A stretch of DNA of 50,993 nucleotides from Oscillospiraceae bacterium (GCA_022787085.1 JALFVE010000003.1:1-50993), one strand, 5' to 3'. Counted from the stretch's first letter, positions 26,147 through 35,313 are shown. Translations and numbers: made by a program. The notes: a model not told the origin generated them from the sequence alone.

Positions 26147-26284
26147 ATGAAGCACATCAAGACCATCAACAAGGCTAACCTCAAGCAGACTGCTGCCAAG
26201 GGCGGCTGCGGCAAGTGCCAGGCTTCCTGCCAGTCCGCTTGCAAGACTTCCTGCACTGTTGCAAACCAGAAGTGCGAGAAGTAA
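26147..26284 (+). CDS. scfA: SCIFF ribosomal peptide precursor (six cysteines in forty-five residues)
   Basis: A 45-residue precursor peptide with exactly six cysteines (positions 21, 24, 28, 32, 36 and 43) after a Lys/Asn-rich leader (MKHIKTINKANLKQ). This matches the SCIFF definition, a nearly universal Clostridia peptide modified by an adjacent radical SAM enzyme that forms thioether links. Codon use is strongly biased to favoured codons, suggesting high expression. GGGGAGG (26130-26136) precedes the ATG. The mature product's function is unknown in any organism as far as I know. Confidence 0.93.
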   Translation: MKHIKTINKANLKQTAAKGGCGKCQASCQSACKTSCTVANQKCEK

Positions 26285-26307
26285 TCAGGAATTTAGCTCA
26301 GAGTCTA

Positions 26308-26348
26308 CAGAGGATAGAGGTCAGACTTATTCTAACCTCTATCCTCTG
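26308..26348 (+). promoter_or_regulatory. Long perfect stem-loop between scfA and scfB
   Basis: A perfect 14-bp stem (26308-26321 with 26335-26348; core AGAGGATAGAGGT) has a 13-nt loop. No T run follows, so it is not a classic terminator. It most likely protects the scfA mRNA 3' end or partly terminates, giving more peptide than enzyme. Confidence 0.75.
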
Positions 26349-26381
26349 ACTTATATTTACAAATCGAAAGGATTATTAAAA

Positions 26382-27755
26382 ATGATACATAAATATAAGC
26401 TTAACGGATATAATATTGTGCTTGACGTTCACAGCGGCGGAGTTCATATTGTGGACGAGCTTACCTATGATATGCTTGACAACATCGCTCCCCCATTTGA
26501 AGAAAAATGTCCCGAAAATGTTATTGAAAAGCTTCTCAGATTTTACGACAGGGACGAGATCATCTCCTGTTATGACGAGGTCAGAGAGCTTTACAATGAA
26601 AATATTCTTTTCTCGGAGGACGATTACGAGAAATTTGCAAAATATTCCGTTGCCTCCCCCATTAAGGCAATGTGCCTGCTTGTCACCATGGACTGCAATC
26701 TCCGCTGCGAATACTGCTTTGCTTCTCAGGGCGATTATGCCATGGGAAGAAAGGTCATGAGCTTTGAAACGGGAAAGAAGGCTCTTGATTTTCTCCTTGA
26801 AAACTCGGGAGACAGGGAAAATCTGGAGGTGGATTTCTTCGGCGGCGAACCTCTCATGAACTGGGATGTGGTTAAGCAGCTTGTCCTTTATGGCAGGTCA
26901 AAGGAAGCTGAATATCACAAGCGCTTCCGCTTTACCGTAACCACAAACGGACTGCTCCTTGACGAGGAAAAGATGGATTTTATCAACAAGGAAATGTCCA
27001 ACGTGGTTCTGTCCATTGACGGCAGAAAGGATATAAACGACCGTGTGAGAAAGCGTGTGGACGGTTCGGGCTGCTATGACAGAATCATTCCGAAATTCAA
27101 AGAGCTTGCTGAGAAAAGAGATTTTCAGAATTACTATGTAAGAGGCACCTTTACTAAATATAATCTTGATTTTTCAAACGATGTTTTCCATCTGTACGAC
27201 CTTGGCTTTGACCAGATATCCGTTGAGCCTGTTGTGTGCGATCACGATGAGAAATATGCCATTACAGAGCGTGATCTGCCCGCTGTATTCTCCGAATATG
27301 AGAGACTGGCTCAGCTTATGCTCGTCAATGAGAAAAAAGGAAAGCATTTCAACTTCTTCCACTTTATGCTGGATCTCGATCAGGGTCCCTGTGCCATCAA
27401 GAGGCTCAGAGGCTGCGGCTCGGGAAATGAATATGTTGCCATAACCTCCGACGGAGATATTTATCCCTGTCATCAGTTTGTGGGAATCCCTCAGTATCTT
27501 ATGGGAAATATCCACACAGGCGAGTTTAACACCGATATCAAGAAGGATTTCGCTGCGGCTCACATCTACACCAAGGAGGACTGCCGCAAGTGCTGGGCTA
27601 AATTCTACTGCAGCGGCGGCTGCAATGCCAATAATTATATCTATACGGGAAATATCCTCACAGCTCACAAGCTCTCCTGCGAGATCGAAAAGAAGAGGCT
27701 TGAATGTGCTATTATGATAAAAGCGGCTCAGGCGGAGGCTGCCGAGCAGGAATAA
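26382..27755 (+). CDS. scfB: SCIFF thioether maturase, radical SAM/SPASM protein
   Basis: A 457-residue radical SAM enzyme that installs Cys-to-Thr type thioether bonds in ScfA. After an N-terminal peptide-recognition domain comes the cluster motif CNLRCEYC (CX3CX2C, near residue 107) and the SAM-binding FFGGEPLMNW. The C-terminal SPASM part carries auxiliary-cluster cysteines: RGCGSGNEY, DIYPCHQF, and DCRKCWAKFYCSGGC. GAAAGGA (26366-26372) sets the ATG at 26382. A longer open frame reaching into scfA was rejected. It directly follows scfA, the standard arrangement. Confidence 0.95.
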   Translation: MIHKYKLNGYNIVLDVHSGGVHIVDELTYDMLDNIAPPFEEKCPENVIEKLLRFYDRDEIISCYDEVRELYNENILFSEDDYEKFAKYSVASPIKAMCLLVTMDCNLRCEYCFASQGDYAMGRKVMSFETGKKALDFLLENSGDRENLEVDFFGGEPLMNWDVVKQLVLYGRSKEAEYHKRFRFTVTTNGLLLDEEKMDFINKEMSNVVLSIDGRKDINDRVRKRVDGSGCYDRIIPKFKELAEKRDFQNYYVRGTFTKYNLDFSNDVFHLYDLGFDQISVEPVVCDHDEKYAITERDLPAVFSEYERLAQLMLVNEKKGKHFNFFHFMLDLDQGPCAIKRLRGCGSGNEYVAITSDGDIYPCHQFVGIPQYLMGNIHTGEFNTDIKKDFAAAHIYTKEDCRKCWAKFYCSGGCNANNYIYTGNILTAHKLSCEIEKKRLECAIMIKAAQAEAAEQE

Positions 27756-27779
27756 CAGATTAAGGAGTCAGGACGTTTT

Positions 27780-30008
27780 ATGGCAAAAAAGAAAGAACCA
27801 AAAAACACCCCACCCGCTCAGAATGCTTATATTGCAGGCAGCGGCGTGGTCGTGGAGGAGAAGATCACAGACACCCTTGAAAAAAACTATATGCCCTATG
27901 CCATGAGCGTTATCGTTTCAAGAGCCCTCCCCGAGATCGACGGCTTCAAGCCCTCTCACAGAAAGCTTCTTTACACCATGTACAAAATGGGTCTGCTTAC
28001 GGGCAACAAAACCAAATCCGCAAATATCGTTGGTCAGACTATGAAGCTCAATCCCCACGGCGATGCTGCTATTTATGAGACTATGGTGCGTCTTGCAAAG
28101 GGAAACGAGGCTCTGCTCCACCCCTACATCGACAGTAAGGGAAATTTCGGCAAGGCGTATTCGAGAGATATGGCTTATGCGGCTCCCCGATACACCGAAG
28201 CAAAGCTTGCTCCCATCTGCGCCGAGCTTTTCAGAGATATTGACAAGGACACTGTGGATTTCGTTCCGAACTACGATAATGAAACGGTGGAGCCTACCCT
28301 GCTCCCCTCCACATTTCCGTCTATCCTTGTTAATTCAAATGTGGGAATCGCCGTTTCAATGGCAAGCTCGGTCTGCTCATTTAATCTGACAGAGATCTGC
28401 GAAGCCGCCATCGGACTTATTAAAAATCCCGAATTTAATCTCTTTTCCGTTTTAAAGGGCCCCGATTTCCCCGGCGGCGGATTTATGATATACGATGAGC
28501 CCGAGCTTGAAAAGATCTACCGCACAGGCAGAGGAAGCGTTAAAGTTCGCTCAAAATACAGCTATGACGCTCAGTCCCACTGCATTGAGATAACTGAGAT
28601 ACCCCCAACTACAACTATTGAACAGATCAAGGACAAGATCGTCGAGCTTGCCAAATCGGGAAAGATCAGAGAAATATCCTATATCCGTGACGAGTCCGAC
28701 CTGAACGGTCTGAAAATTGCCATTGATATTAAAAAAGGCACCGACCCCGACCTTCTGATGAAGCGGCTTTATAAGCTCACTCCCCTTCAGGACACTTATT
28801 CCTGCAATTTCAATATCCTTGTTGGCGGATATCCCAAGGTAATGGGCGTGTATGAGATACTCACCGAATGGACTGCCTTCCGCAAGGACTGCGTTAAGCG
28901 CCGTGTTTATTTCGACCTGAGCAAGAAAAAGGAAAAGCTCCATCTGCTTCTGGGTCTGAAAAAAATTCTGCTTGATATTGACAAGGCTATTAAAATCGTC
29001 CGTGAGACCGAGGACGACAACGAGGTAATTCCCAACCTGATGATTGGCTTCGGTATTGACGAAACTCAGGCTGAATATGTTGCGGAGATAAAGCTTCGTC
29101 ATCTTAATAAAGAATACATTCTCAGCCGTCTCAATGAGACCGATCAGCTCCAGAAGGACATTGCCGAGATGGAGGAAATTCTTGGCAGCGACAAGAAGAT
29201 ATATGATATCATCATTTCCGAACTGAAGGACGTTATCAAGAAATACGGTCAGCCCAGACGGACTCAGTTCTGCTATCCCGATGAAAACGAGGAGGATATC
29301 CCTGCCGAGGAGGTACCCGATTATCCCGTTAATCTGTTTATCAGCAAGGAGGGCTATTTCAAGAAGATAACTCCCCAGTCCCTGAGAATGTCAAACGAGC
29401 AGAAATTCAAGGACGGCGATGTGCTTGACGCCTCCTATGAGGCTACTAACCGCACCGAGCTTCTTTTCTTTACCGACAAATGTCAGGTTTACAAGAGCAG
29501 AGCTTCGGAATTTGCGGACACAAAGGCTTCAGCGCTGGGAGATTATATTCCCGTCAAGCTGGATTTTGAGCCTGATGAAAATGTTATCTCCATGATACCC
29601 ACCTCGGATTATTCGGGCTTTATGTTCCTTGTTTTTGAAAACGGCAAGGCTGCTAAGGTACCGCTGAGCGTTTTTGAAACTAAGACCAACCGAAAAAAGC
29701 TCACAAAGGCATTTTCCGACAAATCAAGGCTTGTCAGAATATTCTTCATTGAGGATAATGCGGATATTCTGCTTACCTCCACAAAGGGACGGGCTGTTAT
29801 TTTCAACACTGCGCTGGTTCTTCCCAAAACCACCAGAGACACAATCGGAGTTCAGTGCATGACTCTGAAAGCGGGTGCTTTGGTGGACAATGCTTACATC
29901 GTCCCCGAGGAAAAGCTGTCCGAGATGTCTAAATATGTTATGAAATCCATTCCCGCAGCGGGCTGTCTTGCAAAGGATATTGCCGACCCCGACCAGCTTA
30001 CGCTGTGA
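27780..30008 (+). CDS. parC: Type IIA topoisomerase subunit A (topoisomerase IV-like)
   Basis: A 742-residue DNA cleavage subunit that relaxes or decatenates DNA with a ParE/GyrB-type ATPase. The N-terminal domain begins YMPYAMSVIVSRALPEIDGFKPSHRK. The catalytic tyrosine is in AAPRYTEAKL, and the coiled gate (MKRLYKLTPLQDTYSCN) and a C-terminal beta-pinwheel of about 230 residues follow. The quinolone region reads NPHGDAAIYETMV; the usual Ser is Ala. It lacks the GyrA box as far as I can see, so topoisomerase IV is favoured over gyrase. No partner B subunit lies in the window. AAGGAG precedes the ATG. Confidence 0.85.
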   Translation: MAKKKEPKNTPPAQNAYIAGSGVVVEEKITDTLEKNYMPYAMSVIVSRALPEIDGFKPSHRKLLYTMYKMGLLTGNKTKSANIVGQTMKLNPHGDAAIYETMVRLAKGNEALLHPYIDSKGNFGKAYSRDMAYAAPRYTEAKLAPICAELFRDIDKDTVDFVPNYDNETVEPTLLPSTFPSILVNSNVGIAVSMASSVCSFNLTEICEAAIGLIKNPEFNLFSVLKGPDFPGGGFMIYDEPELEKIYRTGRGSVKVRSKYSYDAQSHCIEITEIPPTTTIEQIKDKIVELAKSGKIREISYIRDESDLNGLKIAIDIKKGTDPDLLMKRLYKLTPLQDTYSCNFNILVGGYPKVMGVYEILTEWTAFRKDCVKRRVYFDLSKKKEKLHLLLGLKKILLDIDKAIKIVRETEDDNEVIPNLMIGFGIDETQAEYVAEIKLRHLNKEYILSRLNETDQLQKDIAEMEEILGSDKKIYDIIISELKDVIKKYGQPRRTQFCYPDENEEDIPAEEVPDYPVNLFISKEGYFKKITPQSLRMSNEQKFKDGDVLDASYEATNRTELLFFTDKCQVYKSRASEFADTKASALGDYIPVKLDFEPDENVISMIPTSDYSGFMFLVFENGKAAKVPLSVFETKTNRKKLTKAFSDKSRLVRIFFIEDNADILLTSTKGRAVIFNTALVLPKTTRDTIGVQCMTLKAGALVDNAYIVPEEKLSEMSKYVMKSIPAAGCLAKDIADPDQLTL

Positions 30009-30033
30009 ATTTATAATAAAGGACAGGGTCAAT

Positions 30034-30579
30034 ATGACTGAAAAAAATCTGCCGATAAATGTTATAAAGCACCTTAAAACCGTTTCCCGCCACCGCAGGC
30101 TCGTTATGGAAAACTGCTTTAAGGCAGGGCTTTACTGGCAGGGTCTCACTCACGACCTTTCCAAATTCAGCCCCACCGAATTCTGGATAAGCTGCATGAT
30201 GTATCAGGGCGACCGAAGCCCCAATGAAGCTGAACGTGAGAAAAAAGGCTACAGCACTGCGTGGATGCATCACAAGGGCAGAAATAAGCACCACTTTGAA
30301 TATTGGACGGATTACAATCCCGTTACAAAGCGTATGGAAGGGGTTAAAATGCCCCTAATCTATGTGGCGGAGATGTTCTGCGACAGAGTGGCGGCAAGCA
30401 AGGTTTACATGGGTGATAAATATACGGACGCTTCTCCGCTGGATTATTTCAGACGCGGCACCGCTGTGAGGCTTATCCATCCCGACACTGCAAAGCTTTT
30501 GGAAATGCTCCTTTCCATGCTTGCCGAAAACGGTGAGGATTACACCTTTGCCTATATCAGGCATATTTTAAAGAGATGA
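30034..30579 (+). CDS. DUF5662-family protein
   Basis: A 181-residue cytosolic protein of unknown function. The N-terminal half has a His/Asp pattern (HLKTVSRHRRLVMENC, then THDLSKFSPTEF) and a second cluster HHKGRNKHHFEYW, consistent with a metal-binding helical fold; the set matches my memory of DUF5662. AAAGGA ten bases before the ATG at 30034 was used to reject an upstream frame overlapping parC. It follows parC by 25 bases and may be in the same operon. Confidence 0.75.
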   Translation: MTEKNLPINVIKHLKTVSRHRRLVMENCFKAGLYWQGLTHDLSKFSPTEFWISCMMYQGDRSPNEAEREKKGYSTAWMHHKGRNKHHFEYWTDYNPVTKRMEGVKMPLIYVAEMFCDRVAASKVYMGDKYTDASPLDYFRRGTAVRLIHPDTAKLLEMLLSMLAENGEDYTFAYIRHILKR

Positions 30580-30586
30580 TTTTTTT

Positions 30587-30618
30587 GCTGCCGCATTATA
30601 TTTTTCGGCAGCCTTTTT
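30587..30618 (+). terminator. Terminator after the DUF5662 gene
   Basis: GCTGCCG pairs with CGGCAGC across a 12-nt loop and is followed by CTTTTT. Confidence 0.85.
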
Positions 30619-30650
30619 GTTGTTGATATTATATTAAATATGAGGCAATT

Positions 30651-30670
30651 ATTTGTATATATTTACAAAT
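30651..30670. repeat. Near-perfect 20-bp palindrome upstream of the SLH/YcdB gene
   Basis: ATTTGTA and TACAAAT flank a 6-bp centre, giving an almost complete palindrome about 95 bases before the next start codon. A regulator-binding site is possible; no clear promoter could be assigned here. Confidence 0.45.
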
Positions 30671-30763
30671 ATTTCATCGACATGAAATTTTTTCCTGATA
30701 TGGATTGTTTTCTTATTAAAGCGTGATGATAACGCATTATTAACAGGAAAGGACGGAATTTAA

Positions 30764-32968
30764 ATGAAAAGAAGACTTGCCGCTGTCATGGCGGTCATTA
30801 TCACATCGGCACAGCTGCTCCCCTGTGCTGTATCTGCGGAGGAAGCAGCAATTGATTCAGCCGCTGTTTCTGTATCGGTTTCGGAGGACAACAAAACTTC
30901 GGAGGAAACCAAGACTTCGGAGGAGGATAAAATGAAGGATGCTCTTACTCTTGTAAAATCAAGGATAGACATTCCCGAGGAATACAGCAATTTCTCCTAT
31001 TCTTCGGGCGTGGAAAACGGCGTGACACGCTATAACTTCACATGGAAGGACCCGTCGGGAAATGAAGCATACACTGTTGAGGTGAAAGGAGATATTATCA
31101 GGAGATTTTCCTCTCCTCAACGAACCTATAATTTTAATAATAAGCCTTCTCTTGCCGCTCATGACAGCGATTTCTATGTTAACAAGGCTATGAGCTGGCT
31201 TTGCAGAGTAAATCCCTCTATGAAGGGCTTTCTGAAAAGCAGCGATGTGAATCTGAGCATTACTTCATGGGCGGTTAACGTCAGCTTTCAAAGGCAGTAT
31301 GAGAATATCCCCATAAACGGAAACAATTTTCATCTTTCTTTGAACAAGCAGACGGGAGATGTGGTATCATTTTACGGTGCATGGTGGCAGGACGCTGAAT
31401 TTGAAAATCCCGCATATGTGCTTTCGCAGGAAGCAATAAAGGAGATTTACTGCAAGGAAGTTTCAATAAAGCCATGGTATCGGGTATATTATGACAGTGA
31501 AACGGGAAAGAAGCGTACTAATATTGTTTACACACCGCTTAACAGCTTTAATTACAATGCACTCACCGGCGAGCACAGCTCCATGAATGACGATTACGAA
31601 AAATATATGGACACGGACAGATATGCAACTCCCACAGCATCTGTATATGAAGAAGATTTTGTGGAGGAGGAGTGTGACGATGTCGATGCAGGTGCAGGAA
31701 TCGACAATCCTGCAACAGGCGTTCAGTTATCCGAGGATGAGCTTGCTGCGGCGGCAGAAATAAACACTTTTCTCACCTCAGAGCAGTTCAGGGAGCTTAT
31801 GATAAAAGACCCATTCATGGGAATTACCGATAAATACATTGCGGATAATTTCAGAATAAGCAGGGACGAAAATGCAGAGTGCGGCTATTCCATTCAGTGC
31901 AATATGCGCATAAACAACAAAACGGAAAGCAGAAGCGTCAACATAACTGCCGACGCAAAATCGGGAAAGGTCATGAGCTTTTACACCTATAACAACGAGG
32001 GAAAGACAAATATTAATGTTAAAAAAGCAAACTCTCTTGCCAATAAGGCTCTGAAATACTATTTCGGAGATATTGCCGACGAGTACAGAGCAGATACCGA
32101 AAATACAGCTCCCATTTCCACCGACGGGAAAAATAAGATCACAAACCGTTGCATGAGATATAACCGTTATGTCAACAATATACAGGTTACAAACAACTGC
32201 ATTACCATCTGCGTTAATTCTGCGGGACAGGTAACTTCTATCAGCAGTTATCACGACAAGGACGTGGATTTCGGAGACGGACTTATCGTTAACAAGGAAA
32301 CGGCTTTGAAGCTTGTCTGCCAGCAGCAGGACATGACGCTTGAATATGATGGATTTACCGATCTTGCCTCTGTTCCCCATACATATCTTCATTATTCAAT
32401 GGATAACTGGAGCCTTAATGCGGTTAACGGCAAGCTCTGCAATTATAACGGCGAGCCTATTGTCAAAGCTGCGGAGATCAAGGGCTGCCCATACACCGAT
32501 ATCGCCTCTTCGCCTTACAAAAAGGAAATCGAGACTCTCTATCTTCACGGTGTAAAGATATATTCGGGAGACAAATTCTCACCAGGGGAAAAAATGACAT
32601 ACGGCGAGCTTATGAATCTGCTTGAAATAATTTCAGGCTATGGCTATGAACCCATGCCTCTTTCCGAAAGAATGACCGCAAACGGCTCTGTGACTGCAGA
32701 CAGCAGTTATTTTACCAGAATGGAGCTTGCAAAGGAATTTACAAGGGTCGCAGGAGTGGACAGCTGTGCAAAATACCCGGGAATATTCAGATCTCCCTTT
32801 ACCGATGTAAAGGAAAATGATAAAAACCTCGGATATGCTGCTCTTGCTTATGGTATGGGTGCCATAAGCTGCGGCAAGGACGGAAAGTTCTATCCAAATG
32901 CCTATGTTACAAGAGAATACGCTTTCCACTGCGCATATAATTATCTCAAAAACAATTCCGAAGGCTGA
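30764..32968 (+). CDS. Exported YcdB/YcdC-like protein with C-terminal SLH-like domains
   Basis: A 734-residue secreted protein. The signal peptide (MKRRLAAVMAVIITSAQLLP, ending VSA-EE) is followed by an acidic Ser/Thr linker (TSEETKTSEEDK). Two long alpha/beta repeats cover residues about 55-280 and 330-560, each with a YxxIPINGNNFxLSLN- or YVNNIQVTNNCITICVN-type core, resembling YcdB/YcdC and PepSY-like folds. From about 575 come SLH-like segments (YTDIASSPYKKEIETLYLHG and FTDVKENDKNLGYAALAYGMG, each followed by a FxPxxxxTYGE or FYPNAYVTRE turn) for attachment to the wall. No protease motif was seen. AGGAAAGGA precedes the ATG. Confidence 0.8.
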   Translation: MKRRLAAVMAVIITSAQLLPCAVSAEEAAIDSAAVSVSVSEDNKTSEETKTSEEDKMKDALTLVKSRIDIPEEYSNFSYSSGVENGVTRYNFTWKDPSGNEAYTVEVKGDIIRRFSSPQRTYNFNNKPSLAAHDSDFYVNKAMSWLCRVNPSMKGFLKSSDVNLSITSWAVNVSFQRQYENIPINGNNFHLSLNKQTGDVVSFYGAWWQDAEFENPAYVLSQEAIKEIYCKEVSIKPWYRVYYDSETGKKRTNIVYTPLNSFNYNALTGEHSSMNDDYEKYMDTDRYATPTASVYEEDFVEEECDDVDAGAGIDNPATGVQLSEDELAAAAEINTFLTSEQFRELMIKDPFMGITDKYIADNFRISRDENAECGYSIQCNMRINNKTESRSVNITADAKSGKVMSFYTYNNEGKTNINVKKANSLANKALKYYFGDIADEYRADTENTAPISTDGKNKITNRCMRYNRYVNNIQVTNNCITICVNSAGQVTSISSYHDKDVDFGDGLIVNKETALKLVCQQQDMTLEYDGFTDLASVPHTYLHYSMDNWSLNAVNGKLCNYNGEPIVKAAEIKGCPYTDIASSPYKKEIETLYLHGVKIYSGDKFSPGEKMTYGELMNLLEIISGYGYEPMPLSERMTANGSVTADSSYFTRMELAKEFTRVAGVDSCAKYPGIFRSPFTDVKENDKNLGYAALAYGMGAISCGKDGKFYPNAYVTREYAFHCAYNYLKNNSEG

Positions 32969-32979
32969 AATGATCAGTC

Positions 32980-33010
32980 AAAAAGGGAGGCTGCGAGGCT
33001 TCCCTTTTTT
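32980..33010. terminator. Bidirectional terminator after the SLH/YcdB gene
   Basis: AAAAAGGGAGGC pairs with GCTTCCCTTTTT across a short loop, with A and T runs on either side. Confidence 0.9.
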
Positions 33011-33037
33011 GGCGCCAAATTCGGGAGGTGCCAATAC

Positions 33038-33061
33038 AAAAAAGCTGCCCGAAAGGACAGC
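33038..33061 (-). terminator. Terminator of the BrxHI/BrxD/TerB operon
   Basis: On the minus strand GCTGTCC-TTTC-GGGCAGC (7 bp, one T-G pair) is followed by six T residues. Confidence 0.88.
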
Positions 33062-33069
33062 CTTTGTAA

Positions 33070-35304
33070 TTATTTTCTATCTTCCCAGCTTCTTATCCTC
33101 ATTTTCATCTCGTCAATTCCCAGAATACCGTATGCAAAGCCCTTTTTAACAAGCTCTGCGGGGATATATTCATCATATTTCTCAAACAGCGGTATCTCCT
33201 TGGGGTAAACAAGCTCCATTGGGTCGAGAGGCTGCTTTTCCATTTCCGAAAGGACTCTGAAAAAATCCTCCTTTTTGGCTTTCATGGTGAACTGAATGAA
33301 ATAGGGTCGGGAAGGCGACAAGCCCTTTATTCCGAGAATAGGTGCGCATTTTATCTTGATAAATCTTTCCATTGCAAGAAAGCCATAGCTTCCAAGCCAT
33401 GGAAAGAGACACCACATATCCCCTCCCAGACAGATAAGCGGTTCATTTATCACTCCCGAATTAACAGCTGTGTGACGTGCCTGTTCAAGCCTGCAAACGG
33501 CGTTTTTCATCAGATATGGGTATGATTTTTCCTCACTCAGCACTTCTTTCATACGAAGAAGCACCTTTGTATTAATATCTCCCGGACAATCCCCGAAATA
33601 GGCAGGCACTCTTCCCTTGACCTGTGTGCAGTAAACAAGCCGTCTTTTGTGATCTACCTCGTCAACCACCCACACATGACCTGCAAGTGCGATCTTTTCT
33701 CCTGCGGGAGGGGGCATCACGATAGTCCCCAGCTCCTGGGAGCCGCAGCGGACGGTGTATTCCTCATTTTCCTTGAAAACCGCATAAAACTTAAAGGAAT
33801 TGGTTATCCGCTCCCCTGCAAGACCCACGATAAGTCCGCCGTTTTCTGTTTTCTGGATATGCTCCTTTTCAATAAGATGACGAAGCAATACTTTGAAATC
33901 CTCCTGAGATATCCGATGAAAATATTTAAGTGTCAGCACCTTTGAAGCAAGCTGTGCGGGAGTAAGCTCGCCGCAGGAAGCAAGTGTACTCATGGTCTGA
34001 TGATACAGCAGGCTGTACGGCAGTCTGTCAAGCTTTGGCGGCTCGACCCACCGCTCCTCAAGATATAGCTGAATGAGCGCAATCCCCTGTATCAGCTTCC
34101 ATGGTATCGTTTCGGGAAGCATTGCTCTCGCTTCGGGCTGCTCCTCACGGATAACAAACCACATTTCGGGCGGAAGATCACGCCTGCCTGTCCGTCCCAT
34201 TCGCTGTAAAAATGAGGAAACGGTAAAGGGCGCATCTATCTGAAAGGCTCTCTCAAGCCGTCCGATGTCAATACCCAGCTCAAGAGTTGCTGTGGTAACT
34301 GTGGTCTGAAACTGATCCTCGTCCTTCATTACGGCTTCTGCTGTCTCACGATAGGAGGCTGAAAGATTTCCGTGATGGATAAGAAATCTGTCAGGCTCGT
34401 GCTTTGCCTCGCAGTATTGCCGCAATGTGGTCGTGACCGCTTCACATTCCTCCCTTGAATTTGTGAAAACAAGGCATTTCTTTCCTCTTGTATGCTCGAA
34501 AATATAGCCTATCCCCGGGTCTGAATTCTGAGGAGCAGAATCTGTAGGCTCTTCCGGCTCCGGAAGGGCATTTTCAGCGCTTTTCCCATCAGCCGCCTGA
34601 ACGTCGCTGACAAAAAAATGCTCCATGGAAAGCCGCCACTTCATTCCCTTGGCTTCGATTCGTGGGATAACCGTTCCCCTGCCTGTTCCCGCCGCAAGAA
34701 ATTCTCCCGTGGCTTCAAGATCTCCGATCGTTGCTGACAAGCCTATCCTTCGGGGATTGACCCCTGCCATTTTGGAAAGCCTTTCAATAAGGCAGAGAGT
34801 CTGTCCTCCCCTGTCCCCTCTCATAAGAGAGTGGACCTCATCTATGACGATAAAGCGCAGATCGCCGAAAAGCCTTGGGATAGCTGCGTGCTTATGAATA
34901 AGCAGTGCCTCCAGCGATTCGGGGGTTATCTGAAGTATTCCCGAGGGATTTTTCAAAAGCTTCGCCTTATGTGACTGCGAAACATCTCCATGCCAGTGCC
35001 ATACGGGAATTTCCCCCTCTGCGCAAAGGTCGTTCAGTCTCATAAACTGATCGTTGATAAGTGCTTTCAGAGGACCGATATAAATTGCTCCCACCGAGCG
35101 GGGCGGGTCCTCGGAAAATAACGTTAGAATCGGGAAAAAAGCCGCTTCCGTTTTTCCCGAGGCGGTAGAGGCGGAAAGAAGAACATTTTCTTCGGTGTTA
35201 AATATCCCGTCCGCCGCAGCCACCTGTATCGCCCTGAGATTTTCCCAGTTGTTTCTGTAAATGAAATCCTGCACAAAGGGAGCGTATCTGTCAAAAATAT
35301 TCAT
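33070..35304 (-). CDS. Lhr/BrxHI-like superfamily II DEVH helicase
   Basis: A 744-residue ATP-driven helicase. It has Walker A ASTASGKTEA (residues 45-54), PLKALINDQF (motif Ia), TPESLEALL (Ib), VIDEVHSLMRGDRGGQ (motif II and its Lhr-type extension), GLSATIGD (III), TATLELGIDIG (V) and QRMGRTGRR (VI). A winged-helix and Lhr-type C-terminal part follow. This is the architecture of BrxHI in type 2 BREX. It starts nine bases after the BrxD-like gene with AAGGA before the ATG, so the two are cotranscribed and presumably work together on DNA. A Pro/Glu-rich insert (PEPEEPTDSAPQ) interrupts the core near residue 255. Confidence 0.85.
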   Translation of the reverse strand: MNIFDRYAPFVQDFIYRNNWENLRAIQVAAADGIFNTEENVLLSASTASGKTEAAFFPILTLFSEDPPRSVGAIYIGPLKALINDQFMRLNDLCAEGEIPVWHWHGDVSQSHKAKLLKNPSGILQITPESLEALLIHKHAAIPRLFGDLRFIVIDEVHSLMRGDRGGQTLCLIERLSKMAGVNPRRIGLSATIGDLEATGEFLAAGTGRGTVIPRIEAKGMKWRLSMEHFFVSDVQAADGKSAENALPEPEEPTDSAPQNSDPGIGYIFEHTRGKKCLVFTNSREECEAVTTTLRQYCEAKHEPDRFLIHHGNLSASYRETAEAVMKDEDQFQTTVTTATLELGIDIGRLERAFQIDAPFTVSSFLQRMGRTGRRDLPPEMWFVIREEQPEARAMLPETIPWKLIQGIALIQLYLEERWVEPPKLDRLPYSLLYHQTMSTLASCGELTPAQLASKVLTLKYFHRISQEDFKVLLRHLIEKEHIQKTENGGLIVGLAGERITNSFKFYAVFKENEEYTVRCGSQELGTIVMPPPAGEKIALAGHVWVVDEVDHKRRLVYCTQVKGRVPAYFGDCPGDINTKVLLRMKEVLSEEKSYPYLMKNAVCRLEQARHTAVNSGVINEPLICLGGDMWCLFPWLGSYGFLAMERFIKIKCAPILGIKGLSPSRPYFIQFTMKAKKEDFFRVLSEMEKQPLDPMELVYPKEIPLFEKYDEYIPAELVKKGFAYGILGIDEMKMRIRSWEDRK

Positions 35305-35313
35305 GGCTAATCC

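Noticed and set aside
26259-26381. A longer N-terminus for ScfB overlapping scfA
   Set aside because: The upstream part runs through the scfA end and the hairpin, is not conserved in character, and a clear GAAAGGA site sets the ATG at 26382.
30894-30930. Short repeats of GGAGGA/ACTTCGGAGGA type, looked at as a CRISPR or tandem array
   Set aside because: They only encode the TSEE-type acidic linker in the exported protein; there are no spacers. No CRISPR array was found anywhere in the window.
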